Shown: positions 11,959 to 25,530, numbered from the stretch's first letter. The stretch: 64,000 nt of DNA from Manihot esculenta (GCF_001659605.2 NC_035171.2:26453825-26517824), one strand, 5' to 3'. Notes: a model not told the origin generated them from the sequence alone. Translations and numbers: made by a program.

Positions 11959-14104
11959 TGTAATACTCGGCTAGACTCCGGCATCGGAATTCCTACCGTC
12001 CGACGGAATCTCGGATGTCGGAAATCTCTAGAAGGGTAAAATATATTTTTCTAAAATGTTTTCAAGTGTTTTAAGGTTTTAAGTAAGAGAGAAATTGAGT
12101 TTTTGAAAGAAAAGCACCATGGAGGAAAATCCAGGTTCGGCCGCCGAACCTCATGTTCGGCCGTCGAACTTGGTGGAGTTTTGGAGTCACCTTTGGCTTT
12201 CGAAGGTGGTCTGGCCAGCCACCTATAAAAGGCCCCATGTCCGAAAATGGGCGAGTTTTCTCCTCCATTTTCGGGCAAAGGTGAGTTCATGCCCTTTCAT
12301 GGTTGGTTTTGAGGTTTTTCTTCAAATCCTACAAGTTTCTAACAAGTTTTAACTTGGTTTTGAAGTTTTTGAGCAAAGATCGAAGTTTGGAAGCTTGGAG
12401 ACCTCCGGAACCCATTTTCCCCAAATCTCCAAGTTGGGTCACGTATTCTCTCAATCTTCAAGAGGTAAGCGTCGATCCTCGCCTCCTTCGATGTTTTAAA
12501 CAAGTTTTATGAAGGTTTATGGGGTAGAAATGCATGTTTAGGCTAGTTGTAAAATGTTAGGGTTTAGGTAGATTTGAGGATAAATGTATGTAATGTGATG
12601 TTATGTTGTTGTTTGTTGGGGTTTAGGCTAGTTTTATACCCCTATATGCTTATGAATGTGTTTATGCATGTTTGGGAGTGTTGTGCTTGAGTTTGGAAGA
12701 TTTGGGAGGCATTGGTGCATGTGAGGGCTGAGTTCTGCCATTTCTGGAAGAACTCAGGTTCGGCAGCCGAAGGCATGTTCGACCGTCGAACCTGCCTGTG
12801 GTGGCATGTTTGGCCGCCTAAGCTTGCCCCCGAAAATTTGGACTTTCCACTCTGGAGGGCAGTTTCGGCCGCCGAAGGTGCCGCCAAAAGTGGCTGAGTT
12901 TCGGCTCTGGAGGGACTTTCGGCCGCCGAACCTGCAGCCGAAAGTGCCCTGTTCAGCCTTCCTTTGCATGTTTTCTATGATTATTTTAGGGTGTTTTAAG
13001 GGGGTTTTGGAGAGTAGTTTAGAGTTATGTTAGTGTATGTTTGGTCCCTCATTTTGAGTCCACCTGTGTAGGTTCGGACCCGAGGAACTGAGGACCCCAG
13101 CAGTGAGCTAGCTGCTTCAGAATCAACCTGAGGTGAGTAGAATGAATCTTTATGTATCAAATTAAATCAGTTTTGAGCATGTTCATGCATCATGAATACC
13201 ATGTTATTGACTAGGTTGTTTGCATTAGAATCCACGAATATGTTGCATTGCATATTATGATGATGATGTGGATGGATGTTGGATGACCCATTAGTCCTCG
13301 ATATGACGAGATATGATATGATATGATATGGAAGTCTAGGTGTGGCTTGCACTACGCCCCTGACATAATGTAAGAGAAAGTCTGGGTGTGGTCTGCACTA
13401 TGCCCCCGGCACGATTGGATATGTATGATATGTTATGTGTAAGAGAAAGACCAGGTGTGGCCTGCACTACGCCCCTGGCATGATTGGATTATGTAGAGGG
13501 CTATTGGTGACAAGTCCATCCTTGATGTGATTTGTTTGTGATGTGATGCATTTCATGAAAGCATGGATTTTAATATAATGTTTTACTATTCTGCTCACTG
13601 GGCTCTAGTAGCTCACCCCTTTCCCTTAACCCCCAGATTTGCAGGTTCGGGATAGACCGGGGAGTCTTCCAGGTTGAAGTTATGTCTATGTAATAGTTAG
13701 TTGTGGACATGAATTGTAAAATGATGTATTGTAAAATAGTGTAAAATAATGTATTGAGGATTAGTATTGTGCTTGGCCCTAATGTATGAGAATCCCCTGT
13801 TATACATGATCTTTTGTTAATGTTTTAATGTTAATTTATGTTAAACCAAGCTCGGCATATGTTATGTTGACCCAACTAAAGCATTTGCTGAGGGCTTTAG
13901 TATGGGGTTCGTATGTTTAATGTATAGTGCATGCACAGGTTGAGCTTGGTGAATGAAAAAATTTAAAGTTTTTATGTATATGTATGATCATGTATGGGAT
14001 TTATCAGGTATAACAGGTTGTATGCTAGGCTTGCTACGAGTCCCGGTGATCTTAAGTCGATTTGGATCCTAGCGCCGGTGGCAGTCTAATTTCGGGTCGT
14101 TACA
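11959..14104 (+). repeat. E1 5' LTR
   Basis: 2,146 bp, TGTAATAC...GTCGTTACA, ending just before the primer site. TATAAAA at 12,224-12,230 is the likely promoter. TTCGGCNGCCGAA motifs cluster at about 12,135-12,170 and 12,770-12,955. Splice-like sites: GT at 12,465, AG at 13,070-13,071, GT at 13,133, AG at 13,643-13,644. A short tandem repeat built on agaccaggtgtggcctgcac/tacgcccctggca lies at about 13,330-13,495. Start and end match the 3' LTR from 62,619 as far as the window allows. Confidence 0.92.
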
Positions 14105-14107
14105 GAT

Positions 14108-14119
14108 TGGTATCAGAGC
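14108..14119 (+). other. E1 primer binding site (tRNA-iMet)
   Basis: TGGTATCAGAGC, complementary to the 3' end of plant initiator tRNA-Met, three bases after the LTR end. Confidence 0.9.
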
Positions 14120-14366
14120 TCTAGGTTCATATGGTCGGACCTAGAGAGTGTCGGGCTCATAGATGTTCTAGAAGGGCAAGCACAATAGGAAAATCATGTC
14201 CACTAGGATAGGATATGGAGTCCTGTCTTGAATGATGATGTGAAATGCCATGATTTTATGCATGTGCATTAATGTTATGCTATGTATGTGATGCGGGTTC
14301 ATGTGTTTTCACATGGACCATTTGATGCTAATGTTTTATGTGATGTGTTGTTTTTCAGTAAGCAAG

Positions 14367-17300
14367 ATGAGAGGTACTCGTCGATCTGCACGATTGACTG
14401 GAGTCCCACCAGAAAATGAGGGCATGGATGCCCGTCCCCCTGCATTGCCAAGGGCAATGTCATGTAGGTCAAGCAGAGAGAGAGTGTCAAGGGACCCTAG
14501 AAGGTCTTTTGATACTAGTAGAAGGGGAACAGATCTAGGAGGAGGATCTTTTGATGTGAGGGAAGTGATGGACGAGAATCAGAGAAGGGATAGAAATCTG
14601 GATGTGAGCATGTCTGAGGAGGGTACAGGGGAGTCTCAGGGAGGCGCTCAGGCCTCGGGGTTTGGTTATCCACCCCAGTATCCACCCTTTCCACAGGGCC
14701 CAGGGTATCCGATGGGGGGTACATCGGACTACTCCAGCTTTAACCCCTACTCTACCTTCATGCCTTATCCACCTTGCTATCCACCATACCCCCAATACCC
14801 AATGTATCCACCCTCACCTTTTTACCCAAATGTGACAAACCCTAATCAAGGGAATGTTGCACCTCCTCCACCACCCCCTGAACCTGTAGCTTCTGAAGTC
14901 CAAATACCCAAACCTAGCTCATCTAGGGGGAGCAGAGTTAAGATGACAGATTACTTGAAGTTGGATGCTCCCAAGTTCAAGACGGGAGATGATCCTTTTG
15001 AGTACTTGAAGACAGTGAAGATGATTACAGATGAGTTGGGGGCAGATGACAGTAGAGCCATTCAAATGGCGGGGTTCACCCTTAAATGCAAAAAGGCCCG
15101 TGAGTGGTTCAAGAACTATGTGCACCCTAGATTGGACAGTTTGACCTGGGAGGAGTTTGCAAATGAATTTGCAGGATGGGGTTTACCTGATAGCTCCAGG
15201 GAGCTGAAGATGATTGAGTTGAACAGCTAAGGCAGACAGAGGAGATGAGTATAGATGAATTCACTGATAGATTCCTGGAGCTGTTGCCGTTTGCAAGGTA
15301 AGCTTTTGACACAGACCTGAAGAAGTCTAGGAGGTATATCATGAAGCTCCACTCCAGGTATTCCTCTTTGATCCAATCAGCAGAGAGGGAGAGTTTTCAT
15401 GCTATAGTGGATATGGCCCGAAAGATGGAGGCTAGTGCAATAATCGAAAGAAAAGTTAAGCAGTCAGTGGCACAGTCTTCGGGTTCCAAGACCCCCGGCG
15501 GGGGAAGGTTAGACTCCTCTCCTCTGGATGTAGCAGTTGCAGGTGGAAAGAAAAAGTGGGACAGAGGCTCCAGGAAGCCTAAGAAGAATAAGTTCTGGAA
15601 CAGGTTGAAATCAGGTCTGGGACTCGCTGGTGGCTCGAGTTCGGGTTCAGATGGTGCAGAATGTGTGAGGTGTGGCAAGCTGCATAAGGGAGTGTGTCGG
15701 TATGGGACTACAGCCTGCTTCAGATGTGGGCAAGAGGGACACATGACACGGGAGTGTCCTAGGGCACCTTTCATGGCACAGTCCCAGCAGACAGCTTCTG
15801 GTAGTGTGGCACAGCCAGCAGCTCCAGCCGCGACTCAAGGCAGTAGCAGAGGCCGAGGGAGAGGGGCAGCCTCTTCTTCAGCAGGTTCCCGAGGTGAAGG
15901 TCCATCAGCTCCAGCTCGGATCTTCACTATGACACAACAGGAGGCGAACACATCCAACACCGTGGTGTCAGGTAATCTCATCATTGGTTGTTCAGATGTG
16001 TATGCTTTAATGGACCCCGGTGCATCTCATTCTTTTATTGCTCCGAGAGCCGTTGAGAGGTTGGGTTTGATAATCTCTGGGTTAGAGTGTCCCCTCTAGG
16101 TCAGTGGACCTAAGTGTGATCCATCAATGGCAGAGTCAGTCTGCCGGTTTAGTCCAGTGTCTGTTGAGAGTAGATGCCTTCCAGCCGACCTTGTGGTTCT
16201 AGACTTGACGGATTTTGATGTCATTCTAGGGATGGATTGGCTATCCGCTCATGGTGCTACCTTGGATTACAGAGACAAGGTAGTCAGGTTCAAAGTCAGG
16301 ATGGGTCAGAAGTTGTCTTCAGAGGAGACAGGAGGGGTACGCCTAGAGGTCTGATATCAGCCCTACAGGCTCGTAGGTTGCTCAGGAGAGGTTGTCAGGG
16401 GTTTCTAGCTCATGTGAGAGAGCTGGATAGTCAGGTTAGGGAGCCCGCCTCAGTGCCCGTGGTCAGAGAGTTTCCAGATGTCTTTCCAGATGAGCTTCCG
16501 GGGCTACCACCTGCTAGGGAGATAGAGTTTGAAACAGAATTGATGCTTGGAACCAGACCAATCTCTATCCCTCCCTACAGGATGGCACCAGCAGAGTTGA
16601 AGGAACTGAAGGAGCAGTTGCAAGAGTTGGTAGACAAGGATTTCATCCGACCGAGTACCTCATCTTGGGGTGCTCCTGTGCTGTTTGTAAGGAAGAAGGA
16701 TGGATCCTTGAGACTTTGTATCGACTACAGGCAGTTGAACAAAGTCACTACCAAAAATAAGTATCAGTTACCTAGGATCGACAATCTATTTGACCAGCTA
16801 GCTGGAGCAGATTGTTTCTCCAAGATAGATATGAGATACGGGTATCACCAGCTGAGAATAAGAGAAGAAGATGTGCCGAAGACGGTGTTCAGGACCAGAT
16901 ATGGGCATTATGAGTTCCTAGTAATGCCGTTTGGGCTAACCAATGCCCCTGCAACATTCATGGATCTCATGAATAGAGTATTTAGCCAGTACCTGGATCA
17001 CTTTGTTATTGTCTTCATTGATGATATCTTAGTGTATCCCAGGAATTCAGAGGAGCATGCCCATCATCTAAGGATAGTTCTACAGACCCTGAGAGAGCAT
17101 GGCTTGTATGCCAAGTTCTCCAAGTGTGAATTCTGGTTGAGGAGCATCTCATTCTTGGGGCATGTTGTGTCAGAAAATAGAATTGAAGTGGACCCCAAGA
17201 AGGTAGAAGCTGTAGCTAACTGGCCCAGACCTACTACAGTAATAGAGATCAAGAGCTTCTTGGGTTTGGCAGGTTACTACAGGAGGTTCGTTCAGGACTT

Positions 17301-18330
17301 CTCAAAAATTGCCGCTCCTATGACCAGATTGACCAAGAAGAATCAGAAGTTTGTGTGGTCTGATCAGTGTGAGGAAATCTTTGAAGAGCTGAAGAGAAGG
17401 TTGACATCAGCACCGATGTTAGCTCTGCCTACCAGCAATGAAGACTTCACAGTGTTTTGTGATGCGTCCCGTGTGGGACTAGGTTGTGTGTTGATGCAAA
17501 ATGAAAGGGTAATTGCTTATGCTTCTAGACAGCTGAAGAAGCATGAGTTGAATTATCCTACACATGACCTAGAGATGGCAGCTGTGATCTTTGCACTCAA
17601 GATGTGGAGGCATTACCTTTTTGGGGTTAAATGTGAGATCTTCACAGATCATAAGAGCTTACAGTACATCTTGAGTTAGAGAGAGTTGAATATGAGGCAG
17701 AGGAGATGGGTAGAACTGCTTAGTGACTATGATTGCAAAATTCAATACCATCCGAGTAAGGTGAATGTTGTGGCAGACGCCCTAAACCGGAAATCACTTG
17801 ACAGTCTATCCCATATTACAGTACAGAGGAGACCGGTGGTGAGGGAGTTCTATAAGCTCATCGGCGAAGGGCTGCAGTTGGAGTTGTCTGGTACTGGAGC
17901 TTTGATAGCTCAGATGAAAGTGACACCCGTGTTTCTGGAGCAGGTGGCTCAGAAACAGCATGAGGACCCAAAGTTAGTGAAAATTGCCAGCACTGTTCAG
18001 TCAGGCAAGAATGATGAGTTCAGATTTGACAGCAAGGGGATCCTCCGCTATGGGAATAGGTTATGTGTACCAGATGACGTGAGTTTGAAAGGTGACATTA
18101 TGAGGGAAGCTCATAATGCTAGATACAGTGTTCATCCTGGAGCCACCAAGATGTATCGAGATCTGAAGAGAGTTTATTGGTGGCCAGCTATGAAGAGAGA
18201 AGTGGCACAGTTTGTATCCACCTGCGAAGTATGTCAAAGAGTGAAGCTGGAACAATCAGAAGCCGGCTGGAATGCTTAACCCACTGCCGATTCCAGAGTG
18301 GAAATGGGAGAATATAACTATGGATTTCGT
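14367..18330 (+). pseudogene. E1 gag-pol, block 1 (Gag to integrase N-terminus), broken
   Basis: Starts at the ATG at 14,367, just after a TTTTTCAG tract, with [12 protein letters not shown] as in the sister elements. Order: Pro/Tyr-rich region, Gag core with AREWF, zinc knuckle [14 protein letters not shown], protease MDPGAS, RT with VFIDDILVY, RNase H FCDAS and FTDHKS, integrase zinc region HPGATKM with CEVC. Breaks against E4: a 1-bp loss near 15,220, a further break near 15,300, Trp to TAG at 16,097-16,099, a 1-bp loss near 16,290, TAG at 17,677-17,679, and a 1-bp gain near 18,255. It stops where solo LTR S1 enters at 18,331, in the phrase encoding MDFV. Confidence 0.92.
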
Positions 18331-20777
18331 TGTAACGACCCGGAAACCGGACCGCTACCGGCGCTAGGATTCAGGTCGGCTTAAGGCCGCCGGAACCCGT
18401 AGCAAGCCAAACATACATCCTGTGAACCTGTTTAATCCCATACATGATTAACAACATACATAAAAATTAAAACTTTTCTTTACCAAGCCTAACCTGTGCA
18501 TACACATCATAACATAAACCCCTCATTGGAGTCCTCATCAAATACTCCAATGGGGTACATAACATATGGCAGGCTTGGGTTACATGAACATCATAAAAAC
18601 ATTATATCTCATAAAGAAAACCATGTATACCAGGGATTAAAGACAACTCTAGTCAAGCACATTTCTAAACTTTTATTACATTACATAACATACTTTACAT
18701 TACAAATAAACCATGTCCACAGCTATGCTATTACATAAACTTCTCTTACTCTTCTTGACTTCTCTATCTACTCAGCACCTGCAAGACTGGGGTTAGGGGA
18801 GAGGGGGTGAGCTAAAAAGCCCAGTGAGCAGAAAATAAAAACATTTGCTTTAGTTCCTCCATTTTTAGGTATATTATTATTCATTTTATCATTATTATTA
18901 TTATTATTATTATTCATTTTATTTTATTTCTTATCATCAAATTATTTAACTTTTTCTTTTTCTTTTCATGCTTTCATGAAATGCAACACATCACAGCTAA
19001 TCACATAAAGGATGGTATTGTCACCATTAGTCCTCAACATCTCCAAATGCCAGGGGCGTAGAATGGGCCTCACTGGTCTTTCTCTTACATAACATAACAT
19101 AACATTCTAAAGTGCCAGGGGCGTAGAATGGGCCTCGCTGGTCTTTCTCTTACATAGTGCCAGGGGCGTAGAATGGGCCTCGCTGGTCTTCCATAACGTA
19201 TCATCATAACATAACATCAGAGGACTATGGATCACCCAACAACCATCCACATCAACATCAAATTATGCAATGCATCATCTTCGTGAATTTCTAATGCAAA
19301 CATCCTGGAATATTGCATGGCATTAATGATGCATGGGCAATGCTTTATGATTCATTCATTTATTCATTTATTTTACTTTAAAACTTAAGGAGTTGTTCCA
19401 CTCACCTGGTGACTGAAGCTTGACAACGTACTCTGAACGACTATCTCACAACCGGGGGTCTCGGTTCCTCGGGTCCGAACCTACACAGGTGGACTCAAAT
19501 GAGGCACCAAACAACAAGAACATAACTCTAAACATACCCCCAAAAACCTCCTAAAAACACCTCAAAACATCCCTAGAAAACATGCAAGAAAAGGCTGGGA
19601 AGGGCACTTTCGGCGGCACCTTCGGCGGCCGAAAGTCCTTCCAGAGCCGAAAGTCAGGCAGGTTCGGCGGCACCTTCGGCGGCCGAAACTCCCAGACAGA
19701 GACGAAACTCATGCATGTTCGGCGGCCGAAACTCCCAGACAGAGACGAAACTCATGCATGTTCGGCGGCACCTTCGGCGGCCGAAAGTCTCGGACAGAGC
19801 CGAAACTCTAACTTTCGGGGGCAAGCTTCGGCAGCCTAAAGCTGCCTCACAAGCCATGTTCGGCGGCCGAAACTCCCTTCGGCTGCCGAACCTGGTTTCT
19901 GCCAAGGGCAGAAACTTGGCTCCTCTTGCCTCCAAGTTTCCCAAACTTCCTAATCATGCATAAAACTCTTCTACAACACTCATACAAAAGCATACAAGCT
20001 CCTAGGGGCCTCAAACTAACTTAAACCCCAACTACAACACACAAGCAAGCCACATTATTCACAAATCACATAAAACCTAACATTTACTTAAAAACTCATA
20101 CAACCCTATACATGCCATTCTACCCCATAAAACAACTTAAAACTTACTTAAAACACATAAGGAGCTTAAGATCGGCTCTTACCTCTTGAAGATCGAGAGG
20201 GAGACGACCTAAACTTGGAGATCCACGAAAATGAGCTCCTGAGTTCCCAAAGCTCCAAAACTTGTTTCAAAAGTTCAAAACCTTCAATGCAAGCTTCAAA
20301 CTCAAGAAGAATGGTGGGGATTTGAAGGAAAAACACTGGATTGGGAAGAGGGAGGTCGGAAGCTAGCTGTGGCCGAAAATGGGAGAAAGCTCGCCCATTT
20401 CGGCTAAGTGACCCTTTTATAGTGGCTGGCCAGACCACGTTCAGGGGCCGAACTTGCCTCCGCATACATGCCATGTTCGGCGGCCGAACTTGACTTTCGG
20501 CGGCCGAACCTGGGCTTCCCTAACTCATGCTTTCGGGGGCCTAACGTGCCTCCAAAATGCATGCATGTTCGGCGGCCGATCTTGACTTTCGGCGGCCGAA
20601 CCTGGGTTTTCCTCCAAAGATTTTTCATGCAAAAACTCAATTTTCTTTTTACTTAGAAACATAAAATACCTTAAAAACATTTCATAAAACATGGTTTTAC
20701 CCTTCTAGAGGTTTCCGACATTCGAGATTCCACCGGACGGTAGGAATTCCGATACCGGAGTCTAGCCGGGTATTACA
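18331..20777 (-). mobile_element. S1: solo LTR of the E4 family, inserted in E1 integrase
   Basis: Plus strand starts TGTAACGACC and ends GGGTATTACA, an LTR in reverse, 2,447 bp, with no primer site or internal DNA. Flanked by a perfect TTCGT duplication (18,326-18,330 and 20,778-20,782). Its end sequence and its three copies of the ccaggggcgtagaatgggcctcg unit (about 19,048-19,190) match the E4 LTR type. TATA (minus) lies near 20,410. Splice-like sites (minus): donor at 20,182, acceptor 19,492-19,491, donor at 19,405, acceptor 18,780-18,779. An ATT microsatellite occupies about 18,868-18,925. A solo LTR arises when the two LTRs recombine and lose the interior. Confidence 0.93.
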
Positions 20778-21365
20778 TTCGTGGTGGGATTACCGGCAAC
20801 GTCCAACAAATTGGACTCCATATGGGTGATTGTGGACAGACTGACCAAATCTGCTCACTTCATCCCTGTTAGGAGTGGCTATTCTGTGGACAAATTGGCG
20901 CAGGTATTTGTTGATGAAGTGGTGAGGCTGTATGGGGCTCCTGTTTCAATAGTGTCTGATAGAGGACCCCAGTTCACCTCCAGATTTTGGCAGAGTCTGC
21001 AGAACGCTATGGGTACCAGGCTGGATTTTAGCACTGCTTTCCATCCACAGACTGATGGACAGTCGGAGAGGACCATCCAGACAATTGAAGATATCCTCAG
21101 AATGTGTTTGCTAGATTTTGGCGGTTCTTGGAGGCAGCATCTACCCTTGGTGGAGTTTGCCTACAATAACAGCTATCATGCTAGCATAGGGATGGCTCCA
21201 TATGAAGCTTTGTATGGAAGGAAGTGCAGGTCACCTGTCTGCTGGGAAGAAGTTGGAGAAAGGGCCTTGGCAGGGCCTGAGCTAGTGGAGATAACCAGCA
21301 GAGTAGTACCAATTATCAGAGAGAGGATCAAGACTGCTGTGAGCAGGCAAAAGAGTTATGCAGAT
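20778..21365 (+). pseudogene. E1 gag-pol, block 2 (integrase core)
   Basis: Continues the integrase right after S1: [17 protein letters not shown] with the second catalytic Asp, and [13 protein letters not shown] with the catalytic Glu, then [14 protein letters not shown]. The frame is open throughout this block. It is cut at KSYAD by E2 at 21,366; the next residues resume at 59,918. Confidence 0.93.
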
Positions 21366-21672
21366 TGTAATACCCGGCTAGACTCCGGTATCGGAATTCC
21401 TACCGTCCGATGGAATCTCGGATGTCGGAGACCTCTAGAAGGGTAAAACCATGTTTTCATAAAATGTTTTAATGTATTTGATGCGTTTAAGTAAAAAGGA
21501 AAATGAGTTTTGTATGAAAACAACCTTGGAGGAAAACCCAGGTTCGGCCGCCGAACCTCAAGTTCGGCCGCCGAACATGCAGGCATTTCGGGTGTGCCTT
21601 AGGCCCCCGAAGGCATAAGTGAGGGAAGTCCAGGTTCGGCCGCCGAACCTCAAGTTCGGCTGCCGAACATGG
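21366..21672 (+). repeat. E2 5' LTR, part 1 of 3
   Basis: First 307 bp of the LTR; matches 57,603-57,909 with about nine substitutions. Ends in CATGG, duplicated after E5 at 30,414-30,418. The insertion point is directly beside a TTCGGCTGCCGAA palindrome. Confidence 0.92.
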
Positions 21673-22778
21673 TGTAACGACCCGGAAACCGGTACCCCTC
21701 AGTACCGGTCCGAACCATCACTGGCACTAGGATCCAGATCGGCTTAAGGCCGCCGGGACCCGTAGTCAGCCAACTATACTCTCTGTGTACCTGCTAAATC
21801 CCATTCATAATACAAAATAATACTCACAATCCTGTAAAACTCTGTAGGCTTAACCACTGCTACTCAGATATGTCAATCTGAAATGGCCCTTAGGGCCTGT
21901 ACCAGGGACTACTATCTGCTGTGGTCCAGGGAGTAACACAATCTGTAACACATCCCACTGGTATCTCATTGAAGCCATACATTAAGCCTAACTTACACAT
22001 TTCTAATCAAGAAACGTAAAACAGGATTCATGTACAAGGGATTAACCATACATCACACGATAGCAATGACACTAGGGAAAGCACCAGTCTATCCAGTATA
22101 TGACAGTACATAACTATACATTACATGACAACTAATCTGTTAATTACAGCATGTCCACTATGCTATTACAACATACATTCATGCATAACTTTCCTCTGTA
22201 CTCTTGCTGACGTTAACTTCCCATAGCTATCTCAGAACCTGCAAAACTGGGATTAAGGGAGTGGGATGAGCTCTAGAGCCCAGTGAGGAGGAACAATAAA
22301 AACAGTTCATTCATTACATGCTCTCATGAAATGCATCACATCACAAACATATCATCTCAAGGATGAACTTGTCACCATAGCCCTCTACATACATAATAGT
22401 ATGTCCAACTGTGCCAGGGGCGATTAGGCCTCACCTGGACTACTCTGAAGTAACTCATATCATAACATGTCCAACTGTGCCAGGGGCGATTAGGCCTCAC
22501 CTGGACTGCTCTGAGCTCTGATCTGACAGCCCAGCTGTCTCACTCATAGTACCAGGAGCGACCTGGACTATCCAGGGGCGACCTGGTATGGCTATCTCAT
22601 GCCATAACTCTGTATCTGTGCTCTATCAAGGGCTAAGGATCATCCAACATTCATCCACACAAATATCAGCTTATGCAATGCAGCATATTCGTGGAATCTA
22701 ATGCAATACAACCTAATACATAACATGGCATTTTATGATGCATGGATCATGCTAGATTCGTGTCATTTCTGAATGTAA
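21673..22778 (-). repeat. E5 LTR piece A (LTR bases 1,232-2,337)
   Basis: 1,106 bp, a copy of 22,960-24,065 at a constant offset of 1,287 bp, nearly identical. It holds the terminal half of the LTR, with the tandem gccaggggcgattaggcctcacctgg units (22,432-22,580) and an acceptor-like site at 22,240-22,239. It breaks off at 22,778 into leader sequence instead of continuing into the first half of the LTR. Confidence 0.88.
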
Positions 22779-22959
22779 CAAGACTACACCTCTTTCCGAT
22801 GTGGGAATCTAATCCTTGAGCATCTTCGCTCAACACACCATACTCAAAAGATCTAAAACTCTGACATCTTAACCTCTTTCCGATGTGAGATATCTCTGAT
22901 CCCTGAGTATACTGACTCAGCACATCGTACTCTAGAGGCCCTATGCTCTGATACCAATC
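22779..22959 (-). other. E5 primer binding site and first part of leader
   Basis: Minus-strand TGGTATCAGAGC (22,956-22,945) is the initiator tRNA-Met site, directly after the end of LTR piece B. The leader that follows holds two diverged copies of a roughly 75-bp unit, each with CACATCGGAAAGAGGT (near 22,795 and 22,880). It runs straight into LTR base 1,232 at 22,778. Confidence 0.85.
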
Positions 22960-24609
22960 TGTAACGACCCGGAAACCGGTACCCCTCAGTACCGGTCCGA
23001 ACCATCACTGGCACTAGGATCCAGATCGGCTTAAGGCCACCGGGACCCGTAGTCAGCCAACTATACTCTCTGTGTACCTGCTAAATCCCATTCATAATAC
23101 AAAATAATACTCACAATCCTGTAAAACTCTGTAGGCTTAACCACTGCTACTCAGATATGTCAATCTGAAATGGCCCTTAGGGCCTGTACCAGGGACTACT
23201 ATCTGCTGTGGTCCAGGGAGTAACACAATCTGTAACACATCCCACTGGTATCTCATTGAAGCCATACATTAAGCCTAACTTACACATTTCTAATCAAGAA
23301 ACGTAAAACAGGATTCATGTACAAGGGATTAACCATACATCACACGATAGCAATGACACTAGGGAAAGCACCAGTCTATCCAGTATATGACAGTACATAA
23401 CTATACATTACATGACAACTAATCTGTTAATTACAGCATGTCCACTATGCTATTACAACATACATTCATGCATAACTTTCCTCTGTACTCTTGCTGACGT
23501 TAACTTCCCATAGCTATCTCAGAACCTGCAAAACTGGGATTAAGGGAGTGGGATGAGCTCTAGAGCCCAGTGAGGAGGAACAATAAAAACAGTTCATTCA
23601 TTACATGCTCTCATGAAATGCATCACATCACAAACATATCATCTCAAGGATGAACTTGTCACCATAGCCCTCTACATACATAATAGTATGTCCAACTGTG
23701 CCAGGGGCGATTAGGCCTCACCTGGACTACTCTGAAGTAACTCATATCATAACATGTCCAACTGTGCCAGGGGCGATTAGGCCTCACCTGGACTGCTCTG
23801 AGCTCTGATCTGACAGCCCAGCTGTCTCACTCATAGTACCAGGAGCGACCTGGACTATCCAGGGGCGACCTGGTATGGCTATCTCATGCCATAACTCTGT
23901 ATCTGTGCTCTATCAAGGGCTAAGGATCATCCAACATTCATCCACACAAATATCAGCTTATGCAATGCAGCATATTCGTGGAATCTAATGCAATACAACC
24001 TAATACATAACATGGCATTTTATGATGCATGGATCATGCTAGATTCGTGTCATTTCTGAATGTAAAATAGTACAGTTAGTTCCACTCACCTCTGCTTCTC
24101 TGGCAGATACTGTACTGACTCTGATATCTCTAACTCTGATGACCTCCTCGAACTATCGGGTCCAATCCTACACAAATGGACTCGAATGAGGTGTCACACA
24201 TACTTTGAATAACTCTTAAACAATTCCCCATAATCCCCTCTAAACCTCTGAAACTACTCACATAACTCATGCAAACGAAGGCTGGCCAGAACACATTCGG
24301 CAGCAGGTTCGGCGGCCGAATGTCCTCTCCAGAGCCGAAACTCATGCATGTTCGGCGGCACCTTCGGCGGCCGAATGTGCATGACAGATCCGAAAGTCCA
24401 TTCTTTCGGAGGCAACCTTAGGCAGCCGAAACTACCTCCACAAGAGGTTCGGCGGCCGAATCTTCACTTCGGCGGCCGAAGCTGGGTTCTCCAGAAGGCA
24501 GAACCTTGCGTCCTCTCATGCACAACTTCTCCAACACACTCTAACATGCATAATTCAGCGTCTCAACTCACATATACTCTGGTATATGCACAAAGGGGTA
24601 CCAAACTAC
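22960..24609 (-). repeat. E5 LTR piece B (LTR bases 688-2,337)
   Basis: 1,650 bp, ending properly in GTCGTTACA beside the primer site. Its upper 546 bp match 27,975-28,520 at a constant offset of 3,911 bp. LTR bases 1-687 are missing; at 24,610 it joins decayed RT sequence. TTCGGCNGCCGAA motifs at about 24,296-24,492. Confidence 0.88.
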
Positions 24610-25530
24610 TACTCCTGCGTGGGAACACCTGTCCTTGGTAGTGATTTTGTGTAACTGCTCACAAGCTCAAGGTTTCATCCTTCGTTTCTCACACTGACAC
24701 TGGAACATTCCAGGGTGAGGTACTAAGTCGGATAACCTTTCTCTACCAAGCTTGCAGGTGCCATGCTGTAGGGTAGAAGGAAAGAAGGAAAGAAATGGTT
24801 CCGCGTCCAGACACCACTCCTATTCCAAACTCTGACTCCCTGACAGATGGAAAACCTGATAGCTCGTCTGGGACAACCATCTAGAACTCACTAGCAATGG
24901 GCGTTGAGGCTGATTCCCTGATCTGACTCCTAAACTTGCTCACAAGAGCTAGAACCCTCTGATACTCTTTCCTGTGTACCGTTGAGCCTACTGGGCTGAC
25001 ATCAAACCTCTAGGCACCTATACTCTGTCCCTTTCAAGGACTATCTCTGATCCATCTTCGCCTCTAAACTCTCTTACCTTGTCTTTCCAGACACAGACAC
25101 AGGTAGTATACTGAGTAAGTAGCCAATCCGCCCTAGAATGACATCAACTAGTCACCTCTAGAACCATAAGGTCAGCTGGATAGTCTCTACTCACTCCAAC
25201 CGCTACACTGCTCTGACTGACTGACTCTGCCTCAGATGGATCATACTCGGGTCCACTAACCCAGAGAAAACAAAGCCTAGAAGGCATCCAACCCACTCGA
25301 TGAACAGCTCACTAAGTCACAAGAAAGTAGAAACACACGGGTTCGAAACAACAAGTGAACATACCTGACGTCACTGTGTTCGATGTGCTAGTTTCCTACG
25401 GAGTCAGAGTGAAGATCCGAACTATAGGTAACGGACCTTCTCTCGGGAACGTACTAATGAAAAGGCTACCCCTTTCCTCTGCCTCAATTTATCACCGAAT
25501 CCCAGAGTAAACTGAAAGCTCCTCCTGAAC
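24610..25530 (-). pseudogene. E5 second gag-tail/protease/linker/RT-start copy, decayed
   Basis: Minus-strand nucleotide order follows E4 from the Gag tail through the protease and linker to the start of RT, although frames are broken throughout. Landmarks near 25,430 match the stretch encoding the alanine-arginine-isoleucine-phenylalanine region of Gag. Near 24,940-25,150 is the protease-linker part (phrases gaccttRtggttctaga and gatgtcattctaggg). Near 24,620-24,800 is the RT entry (ctacagcatggcacc, then actaccaagga). The frame is lost, so nothing functional can be made. It duplicates the protease region of the gag-bearing copy next to it. Confidence 0.6.

Noticed and set aside
19048..19190. 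Spaced direct repeats that could suggest a CRISPR array
   Set aside because: Plant LTR minisatellite: only three units, irregular spacing, no cas genes, inside a solo LTR with a target duplication.
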